Shown: positions 9,343-19,735 of the stretch, in pieces
How the letters are laid out: every line of letters begins with the position of its first letter
Numbering within the stretch: the stretch's first letter is position 1
Assembly: GCF_020099395.1 (NCBI RefSeq)
Contig: NZ_CP083590.1
Location: forward strand, 2,046,001-2,110,000
Length of the DNA: 64,000 bases
Source: Streptomyces mobaraensis
GTDB taxonomy: Bacteria > Actinomycetota > Actinomycetes > Streptomycetales > Streptomycetaceae
Direction: 5' to 3'
Notes under the pieces: model-generated
Database searches by the model: none
Seen by the model: only the letters and a program-made list of their open reading frames with translations
What the model was told of the DNA's origin: nothing
Program-made: the position numbers and the translations under genes

Positions 9343-10644
9343 TCACGTCAGGCGCACCGGATTCACCACATCGGCCACGAGGACGAGCAGGGTGAAGCAG
9401 ATGAAGATACCCGCGACGACGTAGGCGACCGGCATCAGCTTGGCCACGTCGAAGGGGCCGGGGTCCGGGCGGCGGAACACCTTGGCGAACATCCGGCGCA
9501 CCGACTCCCAGAGGGCGCCGGCGATGTGCCCGCCGTCCAGGGGCAGCAGCGGCAGCATGTTGAAGAGGAACAGCGAGAGGTTGAAGCCGGCCACCAGGGT
9601 CAGCATCAGCGCGATCTGCTGGGACGGCGGGATGTCAAGGGTGAACACCTCGCCGCCGACCCGGGCCGCGCCGACGACGCCCATCGGGGAGTCGGCCTTG
9701 CGCTCGCCGCCGTCGAAGGCCGCGTTCCAGAGGTCGGGGATCTTGCCGGGCAGGGCGACCAGGGACTCGACGCCGGACTGGACCATGTCGCCCATCCGGT
9801 CGACCGACTGGCCGAAGGACTGCTGGACGATGCCGCTGGCGGGCGCGAAGCCGAGGAAGCCGGCGGTGATGTACTCGCCGCGGACGGGGTTGCCGTCGCC
9901 GTCGTACTTCTGGACCTGGTTCTCGATCAGGTTGGCGTGCAGGTCGAGGCGCTTGCCGTCGCGCTCGACGGTGATCGTCGCCGGTCCGGTGGTCTTCCGG
10001 ATGTCCTTCTGGATCGACTTCCAGTCGGGCGTCGGGTGCCCGTTGAACGCGACGATCTTGTCCTTGGCCCGCAGGCCGGCCGCGTTGGCCGGGGACTTCG
10101 GGGCGTCCTTGGGACAGGTGTCGGTGGCGCTGGACGCCTTGACGACGCAGTCCTGGACCGAGCCGACCTGCGTCGTCTCGGTGCGGACGCCGAAGGTCAT
10201 CAGCACGCCGAGGAAGAGCACGACGGCCAGGATCAGGTTCATGAACGGCCCGGCGAACATCACGATCACGCGCTTCCAGGGCTTGCGCGTGTAGAACAGC
10301 CGGCTCTCGTCGCCCGGCTGGAGCTCCTCGAACGCGGCCGACCGGGCGTCCTCGATCATGCCGCGCCAAGGGGACGTGGACCGGGCCGCGATCTTGCCGT
10401 CCTCGCCGGGCGGGAACATGCCGATCATGCGGATGTAGCCGCCGAGCGGGATCGCCTTGATGCCGTACTCGGTGTCGCCCTTCTTCCTGGAGAGGATCGT
10501 CGGGCCGAAGCCGACCATGTACTGCGGCACCCGGATGCCGAACATCTTGGCGGTCGAGAGGTGGCCCAGCTCGTGCCAGGCGATGGAGAACAGCAGGCCC
10601 ACCACGAAGACGACTATCCCGAGGACCGTCATCAGAAGGGTCAT
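9343..10644 (-). CDS. rseP: Site-2 intramembrane zinc metalloprotease (RseP/RasP family)
   Basis: This is a membrane-embedded S2P protease that cleaves transmembrane anti-sigma factors or signal peptide remnants. The 433-residue protein has the HEXXH motif in its first membrane segment (AWHELGH, His24, Glu25, His28), a PDZ domain near residues 170-260 ([16 protein letters not shown]), and the second zinc motif [13 protein letters not shown] near the C-terminus, followed by two hydrophobic segments. The start is ATG 10644, overlapping the dxr stop by 4 bp (ATGA), so the two are translationally coupled. A longer frame upstream is only read-through across dxr. Its targets in this organism cannot be told from the sequence. 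Confidence 0.95.
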   Translation of the reverse strand: MTLLMTVLGIVVFVVGLLFSIAWHELGHLSTAKMFGIRVPQYMVGFGPTILSRKKGDTEYGIKAIPLGGYIRMIGMFPPGEDGKIAARSTSPWRGMIEDARSAAFEELQPGDESRLFYTRKPWKRVIVMFAGPFMNLILAVVLFLGVLMTFGVRTETTQVGSVQDCVVKASSATDTCPKDAPKSPANAAGLRAKDKIVAFNGHPTPDWKSIQKDIRKTTGPATITVERDGKRLDLHANLIENQVQKYDGDGNPVRGEYITAGFLGFAPASGIVQQSFGQSVDRMGDMVQSGVESLVALPGKIPDLWNAAFDGGERKADSPMGVVGAARVGGEVFTLDIPPSQQIALMLTLVAGFNLSLFLFNMLPLLPLDGGHIAGALWESVRRMFAKVFRRPDPGPFDVAKLMPVAYVVAGIFICFTLLVLVADVVNPVRLT

Positions 10645-11921
10645 GCGCGGGCCTCCGAGGTCGCTCCGGCCGTACGGACCGCGGTTGCCGTACGCGCCAC
10701 CAGTTCGCGGGCCCGGGCACGGGCCCAGGTCTCCGCCTGCAGGACGTCCGGGACCGTGAGGAGGGTTCCCCGGTCGGGGGTGCCGTGCTCCGCCACGACC
10801 TCGGCGACGGTGTCCACGATGCCATTGAACGGCAGGCCGCCGGAGAGGAACGCGTCGACGCACTCCTCGTTCGCGGCGTTGAACACCGCCGGGGCCGTGC
10901 CGCCCAGGGAACCCACGTGCCGGGCGAGCGCGACGGAGGGGAACGCCTCCTCGTCCAGCGGGAAGAACTCCCAGGTGGACGCCTTCGACCAGTCGAAGGC
11001 CGGGGCGGCGTCGGGCACCCGCTCGGGCCAGCCGAGGCCGATGGCGATCGGGCCGCGCATGTCCGGCGGGGTGGCCTGGGCGAGCGTGGAGCCGTCGGTG
11101 AACTCGACCATGGAGTGCACATACGACTGGGGGTGGACGACGACCTCGATGCGGTCGAAGGGGATGTCGTAGAGCAGGTGGGCCTCGATCACCTCCAGCC
11201 CCTTGTTGACCAGTGTCGCGGAGTTGATCGTGATGACCGGGCCCATCGCCCAGGTGGGGTGCGCCAGGGCGTCGGCGGGGGTGACGGCGGCCAGCTGCTC
11301 CTTGGTACGGCCGCGGAACGGACCGCCGGAGGCCGTCACCACCAGCTTGCGGACCTCGCTGCGGGCACCGCCCAGCAGCGCCTGGAACAGCGCCGCGTGC
11401 TCGGAGTCCACCGGCACGATCTGCCCGGGCTTGGCGACGGCCTTGACCAGCGGGCCGCCGACGATCAGCGACTCCTTGTTCGCCAGCGCCAGCGACCGGC
11501 CGGCCTCCAGGGCCGCCAGCGTCGGCGCCAGACCGATCGAACCCGTGATGCCGTTGAGCACCGTGTGGCACTCGCTCCGGGCCAGCTCGGTGGCCGCGTC
11601 CGGGCCCGCCAGCACCTCCGGCAGCGGCCGGGCGCCGTACCGCGCGGCCAGCGCCGCCCGCAGCGCCGGAGCCGCCTCCTCCCGCGCCACGGCCACCGCC
11701 CGTACGTCCAGCCGGTGCGCCTGCTCGGCGAGCAGCTCGACCCGGCCGCCGGCGGCGGACAGGGCCGTCACCGTGAACCGGTCGGGGTTGCGCAGCACGA
11801 GGTCGATGGCCTGGGTCCCGATCGAACCGGTCGAACCGAGGATCACGATCTCGCGCGGGCCACCGCTCCGGTGCGTGGGGGCGGAGTAGCGCAGATGCGG
11901 GTCAGCGAGGGAGTCGGTCAT
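10641..11921 (-). CDS. dxr: 1-deoxy-D-xylulose 5-phosphate reductoisomerase
   Basis: Dxr converts DXP to MEP with NADPH, the committed step of the MEP isoprenoid pathway. The 426-residue product has the NADPH Rossmann motif [12 protein letters not shown] (Gly29-Gly35), the [12 protein letters not shown] motif, the metal/substrate region [14 protein letters not shown] and the flexible loop and C-terminal domain ([26 protein letters not shown]). The start is ATG 11921 ([13 protein letters not shown]). It is the first gene of the dxr-rseP unit; ispG of the same pathway follows after a terminator. The preceding acyl-CoA dehydrogenase gene ends with its own terminator. Confidence 0.97.
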   Translation of the reverse strand: MTDSLADPHLRYSAPTHRSGGPREIVILGSTGSIGTQAIDLVLRNPDRFTVTALSAAGGRVELLAEQAHRLDVRAVAVAREEAAPALRAALAARYGARPLPEVLAGPDAATELARSECHTVLNGITGSIGLAPTLAALEAGRSLALANKESLIVGGPLVKAVAKPGQIVPVDSEHAALFQALLGGARSEVRKLVVTASGGPFRGRTKEQLAAVTPADALAHPTWAMGPVITINSATLVNKGLEVIEAHLLYDIPFDRIEVVVHPQSYVHSMVEFTDGSTLAQATPPDMRGPIAIGLGWPERVPDAAPAFDWSKASTWEFFPLDEEAFPSVALARHVGSLGGTAPAVFNAANEECVDAFLSGGLPFNGIVDTVAEVVAEHGTPDRGTLLTVPDVLQAETWARARARELVARTATAVRTAGATSEARA

Positions 11922-11961
11922 CCCCCCATTGTGGGGGCTGGCGCGGTGCGGGCACCCAGGC

Positions 11962-11989
11962 CCCCTCCGGTCCCGGCGGACCGGAGGGG
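11962..11989 (-). terminator. Terminator downstream of the acyl-CoA dehydrogenase
   Basis: A perfect 12-bp stem (CCCCTCCGGTCC / GGACCGGAGGGG) with a CGGC tetraloop ends 8 nt from the stop codon at 11998 on the minus strand. Confidence 0.75.
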
Positions 11990-11997
11990 CTCGGGGA

Positions 11998-13932
11998 TCA
12001 GGGGACCGGCCGGTGCACGTTGTCGTACTTGGCCGGGCCCGGGGTGGCGTCGGCGATCCAGGGGCCGTCGTCACTCGGGTCGAGGATGCCGTCCTCCAGC
12101 CAGGTGCAGGCCCCGGCCGTCACCGCGTTCACCACCGAGCGGTCGAGGGCGTCGGTGTTGGTCCACAGCCGGGCGAAGAGCTCGTCGGCGCGGATCCGCG
12201 CCTGCCGGCAGAAGGCGTCCGCGAGCCCGTACGCCTCCCGGCCGTGCGCCCCCTCGGTGCGCAGCTTCTCGGCCCGGACGCAGGCCGCGCTCATGGCGAA
12301 GAGCTCGGCCCCGATGTCCACCACGCGTCCCAGGAACCCCTGCTTCGTCTCCAGCCGTCCCTGCCAGCGGGACATGGCGTAGAAGGTGGAGCGCGCGAGC
12401 CGGCGCGAGGCGCGTTCGACGTAGCGCAGGTGCCCGGAGAGATCCGTGTGGCCGGCCGGGTGGAACTCGGCGTAGCTGGTCGGCAGCTGGCCCGGGCCGG
12501 CGACGAGCTTGGGCAGCCAGCGGGCGTAGAAGCCGCCGGCCCGGGCGCCGGCCCGCGCCTTGTCGCCCAGGGTCTTCTCCGGGTCGATGAGGTCGCCGGC
12601 GACCGACAGGTGGGCGTCCACGGCCTCCCGGGCGATCAGCAGGTGCATGATCTCGGTGGAGCCCTCGAAGATCCGGTTGATGCGCATGTCGCGGAGCATC
12701 TGCTCGGCGGGGACGGCGCGCTCGCCGCGGGCGGCGAGGGAGGCGGCGGTCTCGTAGCCCCGGCCGCCGCGGATCTGGACCAGTTCGTCCGTCATCCGCC
12801 AGCCCATCTCGCTGCCGTAGAGCTTGGCGAGGGCGGCCTCGATGCGGATGTCGTTGCGGTCCTCGTCGGCCATCTGGCCGGAGAGGTCGACGATCGCCTC
12901 CAGGGCGAAGGTGGTGGCGGCGATGAACGAGATCTTCGCGCCGACGGCCTCGTGGCGGGCGATGGACTTCCCCCACTGCTCGCGGGCGGCGGACCACTCG
13001 CGGGCGATCTTCAGACACCACTTGCCGGCGCCGACGCACATCGCCGGGATGGACAGCCGTCCGGTGTTCAGCGTGGTCAGCGCGATCTTCAGGCCGGCGC
13101 CCTCGGGTCCGATGCGGTGCGCCGCCGGCACCCGGACCCCGTGGAAGCGGGTGACGCCGTTCTCGATGCCGCGCAGGCCCATGAAGGCGTTGCGGTGCTC
13201 GACGGTGACGCCCTCGGCCGCCGTCTCCACGACGAAGGCGGTGATCCCGCCCTTGTGGCCCTCGCTCTTCGGCACCCGGGCCATGACGACCAGCAGGTCG
13301 GCGACGACGCCGTTGGTGGTCCAGAGCTTGACGCCGTCGAGGACGTAGTCGTCGCCGTCGGGCACGGCGGTGGTGGCCAGCCGGGCCGGGTCCGAGCCGA
13401 CGTCCGGCTCGGTGAGCAGGAACGCCGAGATGTCGTGGCGGGCGCAGCGCGGCAGGAACGCGTCCTTCTGCTCCTGGGTGCCGAAGAGCTTCAGCGGCTG
13501 CGGGACGCCGATGGACTGGTGGGCCGAGAGCAGCGCGCCGACGACCGGGCTGACCGAGCCGACCAGCATCAGGGCCTTGTTGTAGTACACCTGGGTGAGG
13601 CCGAGGCCGCCGTACCGGACGTCGATCTTCATCCCGAAGGCGCCGAGCTCCCTGAGGCCCGCGACCGTCTCGTCGGGGATGCGCGCCTCGCGTTCGATGC
13701 GGGCGCTGTCGATGCCCGTCTCGCAGAACGCGCGCAGCCGGGCGAGGAACTCCTCGCCGCGCCGCACGTCCTCCGGCGCGGGCGCCGGGTACGGGTGGAT
13801 CAGGTCGAGCCGGAACCTGCCGAGGAAGAGTTCCTTGGCGAAGCTGGGCTTCTGCCAGCCCTGCTCGCGGGCCGCCTCGGCGACCCGGCGGGCTTCGCGC
13901 TCGGAGACCGGCCGTACGGATGGTGCGGTCAT
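11998..13932 (-). CDS. Acyl-CoA dehydrogenase, long form
   Basis: An FAD-dependent dehydrogenase, presumably alpha,beta-dehydrogenation of an acyl-CoA in fatty acid or amino acid breakdown. The 644-residue protein is much longer than the usual 380. The ACAD core spans about residues 60-430, with the FAD/substrate signatures [15 protein letters not shown] and the second motif [11 protein letters not shown], followed by [25 protein letters not shown]-terminal extension of about 190 residues (from about 450) is helical, as in the larger ACAD9/FadE-like members. The start was placed at ATG 13932, with GAGGTG 5 nt upstream; a GTG at 13968 in frame has no ribosome site. The CoA substrate is unknown. 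Confidence 0.9.
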   Translation of the reverse strand: MTAPSVRPVSEREARRVAEAAREQGWQKPSFAKELFLGRFRLDLIHPYPAPAPEDVRRGEEFLARLRAFCETGIDSARIEREARIPDETVAGLRELGAFGMKIDVRYGGLGLTQVYYNKALMLVGSVSPVVGALLSAHQSIGVPQPLKLFGTQEQKDAFLPRCARHDISAFLLTEPDVGSDPARLATTAVPDGDDYVLDGVKLWTTNGVVADLLVVMARVPKSEGHKGGITAFVVETAAEGVTVEHRNAFMGLRGIENGVTRFHGVRVPAAHRIGPEGAGLKIALTTLNTGRLSIPAMCVGAGKWCLKIAREWSAAREQWGKSIARHEAVGAKISFIAATTFALEAIVDLSGQMADEDRNDIRIEAALAKLYGSEMGWRMTDELVQIRGGRGYETAASLAARGERAVPAEQMLRDMRINRIFEGSTEIMHLLIAREAVDAHLSVAGDLIDPEKTLGDKARAGARAGGFYARWLPKLVAGPGQLPTSYAEFHPAGHTDLSGHLRYVERASRRLARSTFYAMSRWQGRLETKQGFLGRVVDIGAELFAMSAACVRAEKLRTEGAHGREAYGLADAFCRQARIRADELFARLWTNTDALDRSVVNAVTAGACTWLEDGILDPSDDGPWIADATPGPAKYDNVHRPVP

Positions 13933-14062
13933 GGGGCACCTCGCCGCTTCAGTCGTCGCGGTTGTCACGGTCGATACCGACCGGTGCTACCGGTCCGTAT
14001 GTACCCGATTCGCGGGGTGTCTACCAGACCGCGCGCGGGATTCCGGCCGGGCCGGGCGGCCG

Positions 14063-14761
14063 TCAGCGCGGTGTGCCGGGCTTCACGAGGCCGCTCTCGT
14101 AGGCGACGACCACGGCCTGGGCGCGGCTGCAGAGGCCGAGTTTGGCCATGGCGCGGTTGAGGTGGGTCTTGACGGTGGCCTCGCTGATGACGAGCTCGGT
14201 GGCGATCTCGCCGTTGGACAGGCCGCGCCCGGTGTGGCGCAGCACCTCCCGTTCGCGGCCGGTGAGCACCTCGAGGACCTCGCTCCGCGGCGGTTCGGGG
14301 GCGGACCGCGGCCGGGTGAACGCCTCGACGAGGCGGCGGGTGACGCTGGGCGAGAAGAGGGTGTCCCCGCCCGCCACGGCGGTGACGGCGGCCAGCAGCC
14401 GCTGCGGCCCGGCGTCCTTGAGCAGGAAGCCGGAGGCACCGGCGCGCAGCGCGGCGTAGACGTACTCGTCGAGGTCGAAGGTGGTGAGGACGAGGATCCT
14501 GGGCGCGGGGACGAGGCCGGCGGCGAGGATGCGCTCGGTGGCGGCGATGCCGCTGAGGCCGGGCATCCGGATGTCCATGAGGACGACGTCCGGGTGGTGG
14601 GCGACGGCCAGGTCGACGGCCTCCTGCCCGTCGACGGCCTCGGCCGCCACGGTCACGCCGGGGGCCGCGCGCAGCAGGGCCGCGACCCCGGCCCGGATGA
14701 GGACCTGGTCGTCGACGACGAGGACGCGTATGCCGGTACCGCCGCCGTGCTCGCCGGTCAT
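14063..14761 (-). CDS. NarL/LuxR-type response regulator
   Basis: A 232-residue response regulator. The receiver domain (IRVLVVDDQVLIRAG) has the phospho-acceptor Asp63 in VVLMDIRMPG and the conserved Thr/Lys positions (VLTTFD, FLLKDA). The C-terminal LuxR helix-turn-helix reads LTGREREVLRHTGRGLSNGEIATELVISEATVKTHLNRAMAKLGL, given here only as the span of about residues 163-208. It is the partner of the histidine kinase 21 bp upstream on the same strand. The ATG at 14761 is the likely start. The targets are unknown. Confidence 0.93.
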   Translation of the reverse strand: MTGEHGGGTGIRVLVVDDQVLIRAGVAALLRAAPGVTVAAEAVDGQEAVDLAVAHHPDVVLMDIRMPGLSGIAATERILAAGLVPAPRILVLTTFDLDEYVYAALRAGASGFLLKDAGPQRLLAAVTAVAGGDTLFSPSVTRRLVEAFTRPRSAPEPPRSEVLEVLTGREREVLRHTGRGLSNGEIATELVISEATVKTHLNRAMAKLGLCSRAQAVVVAYESGLVKPGTPR

Positions 14762-14782
14762 GATCCGTCCCGCCCCCGCCGG

Positions 14783-16075
14783 TCACTGGAGGGGAAGCGT
14801 CAGCCGGACCTCGAAGCCGCCGTCCGCCCGCGGGCCGGCCGCGAGTCTTCCCCCGTAGATCCTGGCGCGCTCGCGCATGCCGATCAATCCGTGCCCGCCG
14901 GACGGCACCGGGTTGGCCGGAACGTTTCGCCGCCGCCGGGGCGAGGGCCGGCCGTCGTCGGTGACGCTCAGTTCCAGTTCGTGCGGGCGGAAGGCGACGC
15001 GGACCACCGCGCGGGCGGCGCCCGCGTGCTTGATGATGTTGGTCAGCGCCTCCTGGACCACGCGGTACGCGCAGAGGTCGGGGCCGGCCGCCAGGGGCCG
15101 CCGCTCCCCCGTGACCTCCAGGTCCACCCGGACGCCGACCGCCCGCATCCGCTCCACGGTCGCCTCCAGCCGGTCGAGGCCGGGCATCGGGTGGTACGGG
15201 CAGTCGCCCTCCGGGTGCCCGCTCTCGTCCCCGCCCTCCGGGCCGACCCGGAGCACGGCCAGCAGCCGGCGCATCTCCTCCAGTGCCTCCCCGCTGCTGG
15301 CCGATATCGTGCCCAGCGCGTCCTGGGCGGTGGCCGGATCGCTGGTGAAGACGTAGCGGGCGAGCCCGGCCTGCACCGACACCACGGACATGTGGTGGGC
15401 GACGACGTCGTGCAGCTCCCGGGCGATGCGGACCCGCTCCTCGGCGACGGCGCGGCGGGCGTTCTCCTCGCGCTCCCGGCGGAGTTGGGCCGCCAGGCGG
15501 GACAACTCGGCGTTGCGCTGGGCGAGCTGGCGCGCGTTGCCGCCGAACTTCAGGATGATGAGGAGCATCACCGCGGCCTGGGCGATCGTGGTCACCAGGT
15601 CGTCGGTGTCGCCGAGTACCGAGGAGAGCACGGCGCACCCGGCGCAGCAGACGCCGCAGACCATGGCCACCGGCGCGGGGCGGCTCGCCGCGACCGCGTA
15701 CAGCGTCACCATCGGGCAGAGGCTGTTGACGATCGGCCAGTATCCGGCGGCGACGAACACCATCCACAGGGTGCTGGTCAGGGCGAACGTGAGGACGGGC
15801 GCCAGCCGGCGAGCGGCCAGGCTCAGGTTGATGACGCAGATCAGCCCGTAGGCCAGGGCGTCGGGCCGTTTCCAGAGGTCGTTCGCGGGCGACGGCGTGC
15901 TGACGTAGACCACCGTGGCGATGGCGCAGCACACCGCCAGCGGCGCGTCCCGCACCCACAACGGCCAGGCGGCGGACCGCCGTTCCAGCGTCCGCATCCA
16001 CGCGCGCGACCGCGCCGCTGCCGCCCCTGCCGTCCGCACCGCCGCAGCGTACCCGCGCGGCGCGCGGACCGGCAT
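14783..16075 (-). CDS. Sensor histidine kinase, HisKA_3 type
   Basis: A 430-residue membrane kinase with several N-terminal hydrophobic segments (roughly residues 40-175), a short coiled region and a HisKA_3 dimerisation domain with the phospho-acceptor His in ARELHDVVAHHMSVVSVQAG. The HATPase domain has the N-box VVQEALTNIIKHA and the G-box HGLIGMRERARIYGGRL. It would phosphorylate the response regulator encoded just downstream. The pair resembles the many NarL-type two-component systems of Streptomyces; the signal is not evident. The start could also be the internal Met at residue 26 (MRTLERRSAAW); the longer form is given. Confidence 0.92.
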   Translation of the reverse strand: MPVRAPRGYAAAVRTAGAAAARSRAWMRTLERRSAAWPLWVRDAPLAVCCAIATVVYVSTPSPANDLWKRPDALAYGLICVINLSLAARRLAPVLTFALTSTLWMVFVAAGYWPIVNSLCPMVTLYAVAASRPAPVAMVCGVCCAGCAVLSSVLGDTDDLVTTIAQAAVMLLIILKFGGNARQLAQRNAELSRLAAQLRREREENARRAVAEERVRIARELHDVVAHHMSVVSVQAGLARYVFTSDPATAQDALGTISASSGEALEEMRRLLAVLRVGPEGGDESGHPEGDCPYHPMPGLDRLEATVERMRAVGVRVDLEVTGERRPLAAGPDLCAYRVVQEALTNIIKHAGAARAVVRVAFRPHELELSVTDDGRPSPRRRRNVPANPVPSGGHGLIGMRERARIYGGRLAAGPRADGGFEVRLTLPLQ

Positions 16076-16267
16076 CGGCCGGGCGCGGGCCGTGCCGCCT
16101 GCCGCGGCGGGTGGAGGGAACGGGCCCGGATACCGCAGGGGTTGACCCGGGATTCAACCGGCGAGGGGATGGGTCCCGCCCGCCGGGTCCCTAGAGTCGT
16201 TCCCGTCGGCACCCCGGAGCTCTTCACGGGGGAAAATCGGGGGAACGTGCCGGCGGCACGGGGGAAC

Positions 16268-16300
16268 AGTGCGCTCCGGGTCATCGGCCCGGAGCGCACT
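16268..16300 (-). terminator. Terminator downstream of the aldehyde dehydrogenase
   Basis: A perfect 13-bp stem (AGTGCGCTCCGGG / CCCGGAGCGCACT) with a 7-nt loop lies 7 nt beyond the stop codon at 16308 (minus strand). Confidence 0.8.
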
Positions 16301-16307
16301 GACGTGC

Positions 16308-17759
16308 TCAGAGAGCCAGGCCGGTCAGGACGAGGACCCGCTCGTAGGTGTAGTCGTCCATGGCGTAGCGCACGCCCTCGCGGCCCACGCCGGACTGCTT
16401 GGCGCCGCCGTACGGCATCTGGTCGGCGCGGTACGAGGGGACGTCGCCGATGACCACGCCGCCGGTCTCCAGCGCGCGGTGGGCGCGGAAGGCGGTCTGG
16501 AGGTCGTGGGTGAAGACGCCCGCCTGGAGGCCGTAGGGCGAGTCGTTGACCGCCGCGAAGGCGGCCTCCTCGCCGTCGGCCTTGGAGAGGGTCAGCACCG
16601 GTCCGAAGACCTCCTCGCAGGCGATGGTCACACCGGCCGGGACGTCCGCGAGCACGGTCGGGGCGTAGCTGGCGCCCTCGCGCTTGCCGCCGGCGAGCAG
16701 CTTCGCGCCCGCGGCGACGGCCTCGTCCACCCACGACTCGACGCGCTTGGCGGCGTCCTCGCTGACCAGCGGGCCGACGTCGGTGGCCGCGTCCGACGGG
16801 TCGCCGGTCACCTGGGCCTCGACGGCCGCGACGACCTTGGGCACCAGGCGCTCGTACAGCGACGCGTCGGCGATCACGCGCTGCACCGAGATGCAGGACT
16901 GGCCGCCCTGGTAGTTGGAGAAGGTGGCGACGCGCTGCGCCGCCCAGTCCAGGTCCGCCTCGGAGGACCAGTCCGCCAGGACGACGGCCGCGCCGTTGCC
17001 GCCCAGCTCCAGGGTGACGTGCTTGCGCGGCGCCGAGTCCAGGATGGACCAGCCGACCGGACCGGAACCGGTGAACGAGATCACCGGCAGCCGCTCGTCC
17101 TGGACGAGGGCCGGCATCCGGTCGTTGGGAACGGTCAGGACGCTCCAGGAACCGGCCGGCAGCTCCGTCTCGGCCAGCAGCTCGCCGAGGACCAGCGAGG
17201 ACAGCGGGGTCGCCGGGGCCGGCTTGAGGATGATCGGCGCACCGACCGCGATGGCGGGCGCGACCTTGTGCGCGGCCAGGTTCAGCGGGAAGTTGAACGG
17301 CGCGATGCCGAGCACGACGCCGCGCGGGAAGCGGCGGGTGAGGGCCAGGCGGCCGGTGGAACCGGGGTCGGTGTCCAGCCGCTGCGCGTCACCCGCGTTG
17401 AAGCGGCGCGCCTCCTCGGCGGCCCACCGGAAGACGGAGACGGCCCGGCCGACCTCGCCGCGCGCCCACTTGATGGGCTTGCCGTTCTCGGCCGAGATCA
17501 GCTGGGCGATCTCCTCCGTGCGCTCGGCCAGCCGCTTGGCGACGTGGTCGAGGGCGGCCGTACGGACGTGCGCGGGCGTCCCCGCGAACTCCTCGCGCAC
17601 GGCGTGCGCGGCGGCCACGGCCTCCTCCACCTGCGCCTCGGTGGGCACGCTCACGGTGCCGACCAGGCGGCCGTCCCAGGAGTTCGTGACGTCGAAGGTC
17701 TCCTCGCCGGTGGCCTTGCGGCCGGCCAGCCAGAACGCGTGCGGGGCGGGGGAGGTCAT
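16308..17759 (-). CDS. NAD(P)-dependent aldehyde dehydrogenase, probable succinate-semialdehyde dehydrogenase
   Basis: A 483-residue class I-type aldehyde dehydrogenase. Visible motifs are GIAPFNFPLNLAAHKVAPA, ILKPAPATPLSS, the cofactor-side SFTGSGPVGW, the general base region TLELGGNGAAVV, the catalytic Cys289 in GGQSCISVQR, and EEVFGPVLTL. The context points to a GabD-like role, oxidising succinate semialdehyde to succinate: gabT lies 4.8 kb away, a PucR regulator is next door, and the window carries many polyamine catabolism genes. The similarity is to the general ALDH family, so the substrate is inference. The start is ATG 17759. The upstream gap holds a copy of the long palindromic repeat, so its promoter must lie within about 17760-17886. 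Confidence 0.88.
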   Translation of the reverse strand: MTSPAPHAFWLAGRKATGEETFDVTNSWDGRLVGTVSVPTEAQVEEAVAAAHAVREEFAGTPAHVRTAALDHVAKRLAERTEEIAQLISAENGKPIKWARGEVGRAVSVFRWAAEEARRFNAGDAQRLDTDPGSTGRLALTRRFPRGVVLGIAPFNFPLNLAAHKVAPAIAVGAPIILKPAPATPLSSLVLGELLAETELPAGSWSVLTVPNDRMPALVQDERLPVISFTGSGPVGWSILDSAPRKHVTLELGGNGAAVVLADWSSEADLDWAAQRVATFSNYQGGQSCISVQRVIADASLYERLVPKVVAAVEAQVTGDPSDAATDVGPLVSEDAAKRVESWVDEAVAAGAKLLAGGKREGASYAPTVLADVPAGVTIACEEVFGPVLTLSKADGEEAAFAAVNDSPYGLQAGVFTHDLQTAFRAHRALETGGVVIGDVPSYRADQMPYGGAKQSGVGREGVRYAMDDYTYERVLVLTGLAL

Positions 17760-17886
17760 GGGGCCGCCTTTCCGGTACGGGGTGGGTGCGTGCCCCCTCA
17801 CCGTAGGGGGCGGACGGGGGCGCGCCATTTGTCCGCGGTGGAGCGGAGCGGAGGGGCGGGGCGCCGGATCGGCGCGGTGGGGGGGA

Positions 17887-18034
17887 TGCCCCAGTCCCGC
17901 CCCTTCGCCGTTTCCTGGGGGCAAGCCCCCAGACCCCCTCGTCCTCAAACGCCGGACGGGCTGACAAGTCAGCCCGTCCGGGGGTGCGGGGGCGGAGCCC
18001 CCGCAAGAAACGGTGAAAGGGCGGGACCGGGGCA
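17887..18034. repeat. Palindromic 3'-end element, copy A
   Basis: An imperfect inverted repeat of about 148 bp. The outer arms (17887-17914 and 18007-18034) pair TGCCCC..CGCCGTTTC with GAAACGGTGAAAGGGCGGGA. The centre is a perfect 14-bp palindrome (CCGGACGGGCTGAC 17952-17965 / GTCAGCCCGTCCGG 17968-17981, AA loop). It sits directly after the pucR-like stop (18041, minus strand). The right half lacks the CGTTTGAGGAC segment present in copies B (41348-41559) and C (53461-53686). It may act as a terminator. Confidence 0.85.
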
Positions 18035-18040
18035 CAACCC

Positions 18041-19597
18041 CTACGCCCCCGGCGAAGCCTTCAACGCCAGCCACAACTCCATCCGCACATCAGGATCATC
18101 CAGCGACCGCCCCAGAATCTCCTCCACCCGCCGCATCCGATACCGCAACGTATGCCGATGCACCCCCAGATCAGCCGCCGCCGCGTCCCACTGCCCATGC
18201 CGCGCGAGCCAAGCCCGCAGCGAGGCGACGAGATCCCCCCGCCCGGTCGCGTCATGCGCCCGCAGCGCCTTGAGCAGCCCGTCCGCGAACGCCCGCACCG
18301 CCTCGTCGCCGAGCAGCGGGAGAACGGATCCGGCGGCGACGTCCTCGTGCTCGACGAGGGGGCGTCCCCGGCGCCGGGCGACGGACAGGGCCTGTTCGGC
18401 CTGACGGAGGGCGGCGGCGGTGGCGCCGGGCAGGGCGGGCGCGGACAGCCCCAGCGCGAGACCCGAGCCCTCCCCCCGCACGGCGTCCGCGCAGGCGCCC
18501 GCCGCGGCTCCCCCATCGGGGGCCAGCAGCACCAGCCGCCCGGCCTCCGGCACGGCGAGCACCGGCTCCGCGGCCCTGCTGGCCGCCGCCTCCGCCGCGT
18601 CGGCGAGGGCGGCGAGCGGGTCGCCGGCGTCCGGGTCGGCGCCCTCCGCCGGCACCGGTTCGGCGACGAGCACCCGGAACGGCCGGTCGAGCAGGGAACC
18701 GTAGAGCTCCCCGGCGACGGCCCGCGCGTGCTCCGCCTCGCCGGACAGCAGCATCCGCAGCACCGCCGCGCCCAGCCGCTGCTCGGCGGCCTGGAGGGCG
18801 CGGGAGCGCTCGGTGGCGAGGGTGAGCAGGGCGACGGCCGAGTGGACGGCGTACCGCTCGGGGGTGCCGAGCGGCGCCCCGGTGCCGACGGCGAGGACAC
18901 CGCGGGCGCGCCGGCCGGTGCCGAGGGACTGGAGCTCGACCCGGTCGTCGCCCTCCTCCGGTGCGACGACGGCGCTGGCGGGCGCGGGCCGGCCGCGCAG
19001 CCGCTCGACGTCCGGGCCGAAGCGGGCGGCGCGCCGGGCGGCCCAGTCGGGGGCCGCGGCGACGACCGCGCCGGAGGCGTCGTACAGGGCGGCCCAGCCG
19101 TCGAGGTACGCGGCGAGCCGGGCGAGCAGTCCGGCCGGGCCGTCGGGGCCGAGGGCGGCGCGGGTCAGCTCCCGCTGGGCGGCGAAACCCGCGGTGACCG
19201 CCCGGTACTGCTCGGCTGCGATGGCGGCCGAGACGGCCTTGCTGATGGCGATGAAGGGGGTGCGCCGGGGCACCTCCAGCAGCGGAAGCCCCGCTTCCTC
19301 CGCGGCCTCGACGAGGGCGGGCGGCACCTGCTCGTAGTTGACGCCGACGGCGAACCCCAGGCCGACGACGCCCGCCCGGACCAGTCGCCTGACGTAGGGG
19401 CGCACGGTGTCCGGGTCCGCCGCGTCGATCTTCATGGCGGTGATCAGCAGCAGTTCGCCGCCCTCCATCCAGGGCACCGGGTCCGCCAGTTCGCTGACGT
19501 GCGCCCAGCGGACGGGGGTGTCCAGCCGCTCCCGGCCCGCGAGAACGGTGAGTTTGAGGGAGGAGTGGTGGACGAGCGAGGCGAGCGTGGGGGGCAT
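18041..19597 (-). CDS. PucR-family transcriptional regulator
   Basis: A 518-residue protein starting at ATG 19597. The N-terminal PucR (purine catabolism regulator-like) domain covers about residues 1-125 (LASLVHHSSLKLTVLAG, VRWAHVSELADPVPWMEGGE). A GGDEF-like/CdaR middle region follows, and the C-terminal PucR helix-turn-helix reads LGVHRHTLRYRMRRVEEIL, close to residues 480-505. This family regulates purine, GABA, proline or glutamate catabolism, usually next to the target genes. Here it lies between a GabD-like dehydrogenase and gabT, so a GABA regulator is a fair inference. Its 3' end is capped by a copy of the long palindromic repeat. Confidence 0.9.
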   Translation of the reverse strand: MPPTLASLVHHSSLKLTVLAGRERLDTPVRWAHVSELADPVPWMEGGELLLITAMKIDAADPDTVRPYVRRLVRAGVVGLGFAVGVNYEQVPPALVEAAEEAGLPLLEVPRRTPFIAISKAVSAAIAAEQYRAVTAGFAAQRELTRAALGPDGPAGLLARLAAYLDGWAALYDASGAVVAAAPDWAARRAARFGPDVERLRGRPAPASAVVAPEEGDDRVELQSLGTGRRARGVLAVGTGAPLGTPERYAVHSAVALLTLATERSRALQAAEQRLGAAVLRMLLSGEAEHARAVAGELYGSLLDRPFRVLVAEPVPAEGADPDAGDPLAALADAAEAAASRAAEPVLAVPEAGRLVLLAPDGGAAAGACADAVRGEGSGLALGLSAPALPGATAAALRQAEQALSVARRRGRPLVEHEDVAAGSVLPLLGDEAVRAFADGLLKALRAHDATGRGDLVASLRAWLARHGQWDAAAADLGVHRHTLRYRMRRVEEILGRSLDDPDVRMELWLALKASPGA

Positions 19598-19735
19598 GGC
19601 ACCTTCGGGTGGGCGGTTTCGGGGGAACCCGCACGACCAGAGCGGGGCGGCACGGCGACCGGGCCGTCCCGTATGAACTGCTGTGACCGATTCTGCCTCA
19701 GCGGAGCACAAGGCGCGGTCTCTCGCCGACCGGCC

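Noticed and set aside
17887..18034. The palindromic element as a simple terminator of the PucR gene
   Set aside because: It is far longer than a terminator and recurs at 41.4 and 53.6 kb with shared outer arms, so it is a repeat family even if it also terminates.
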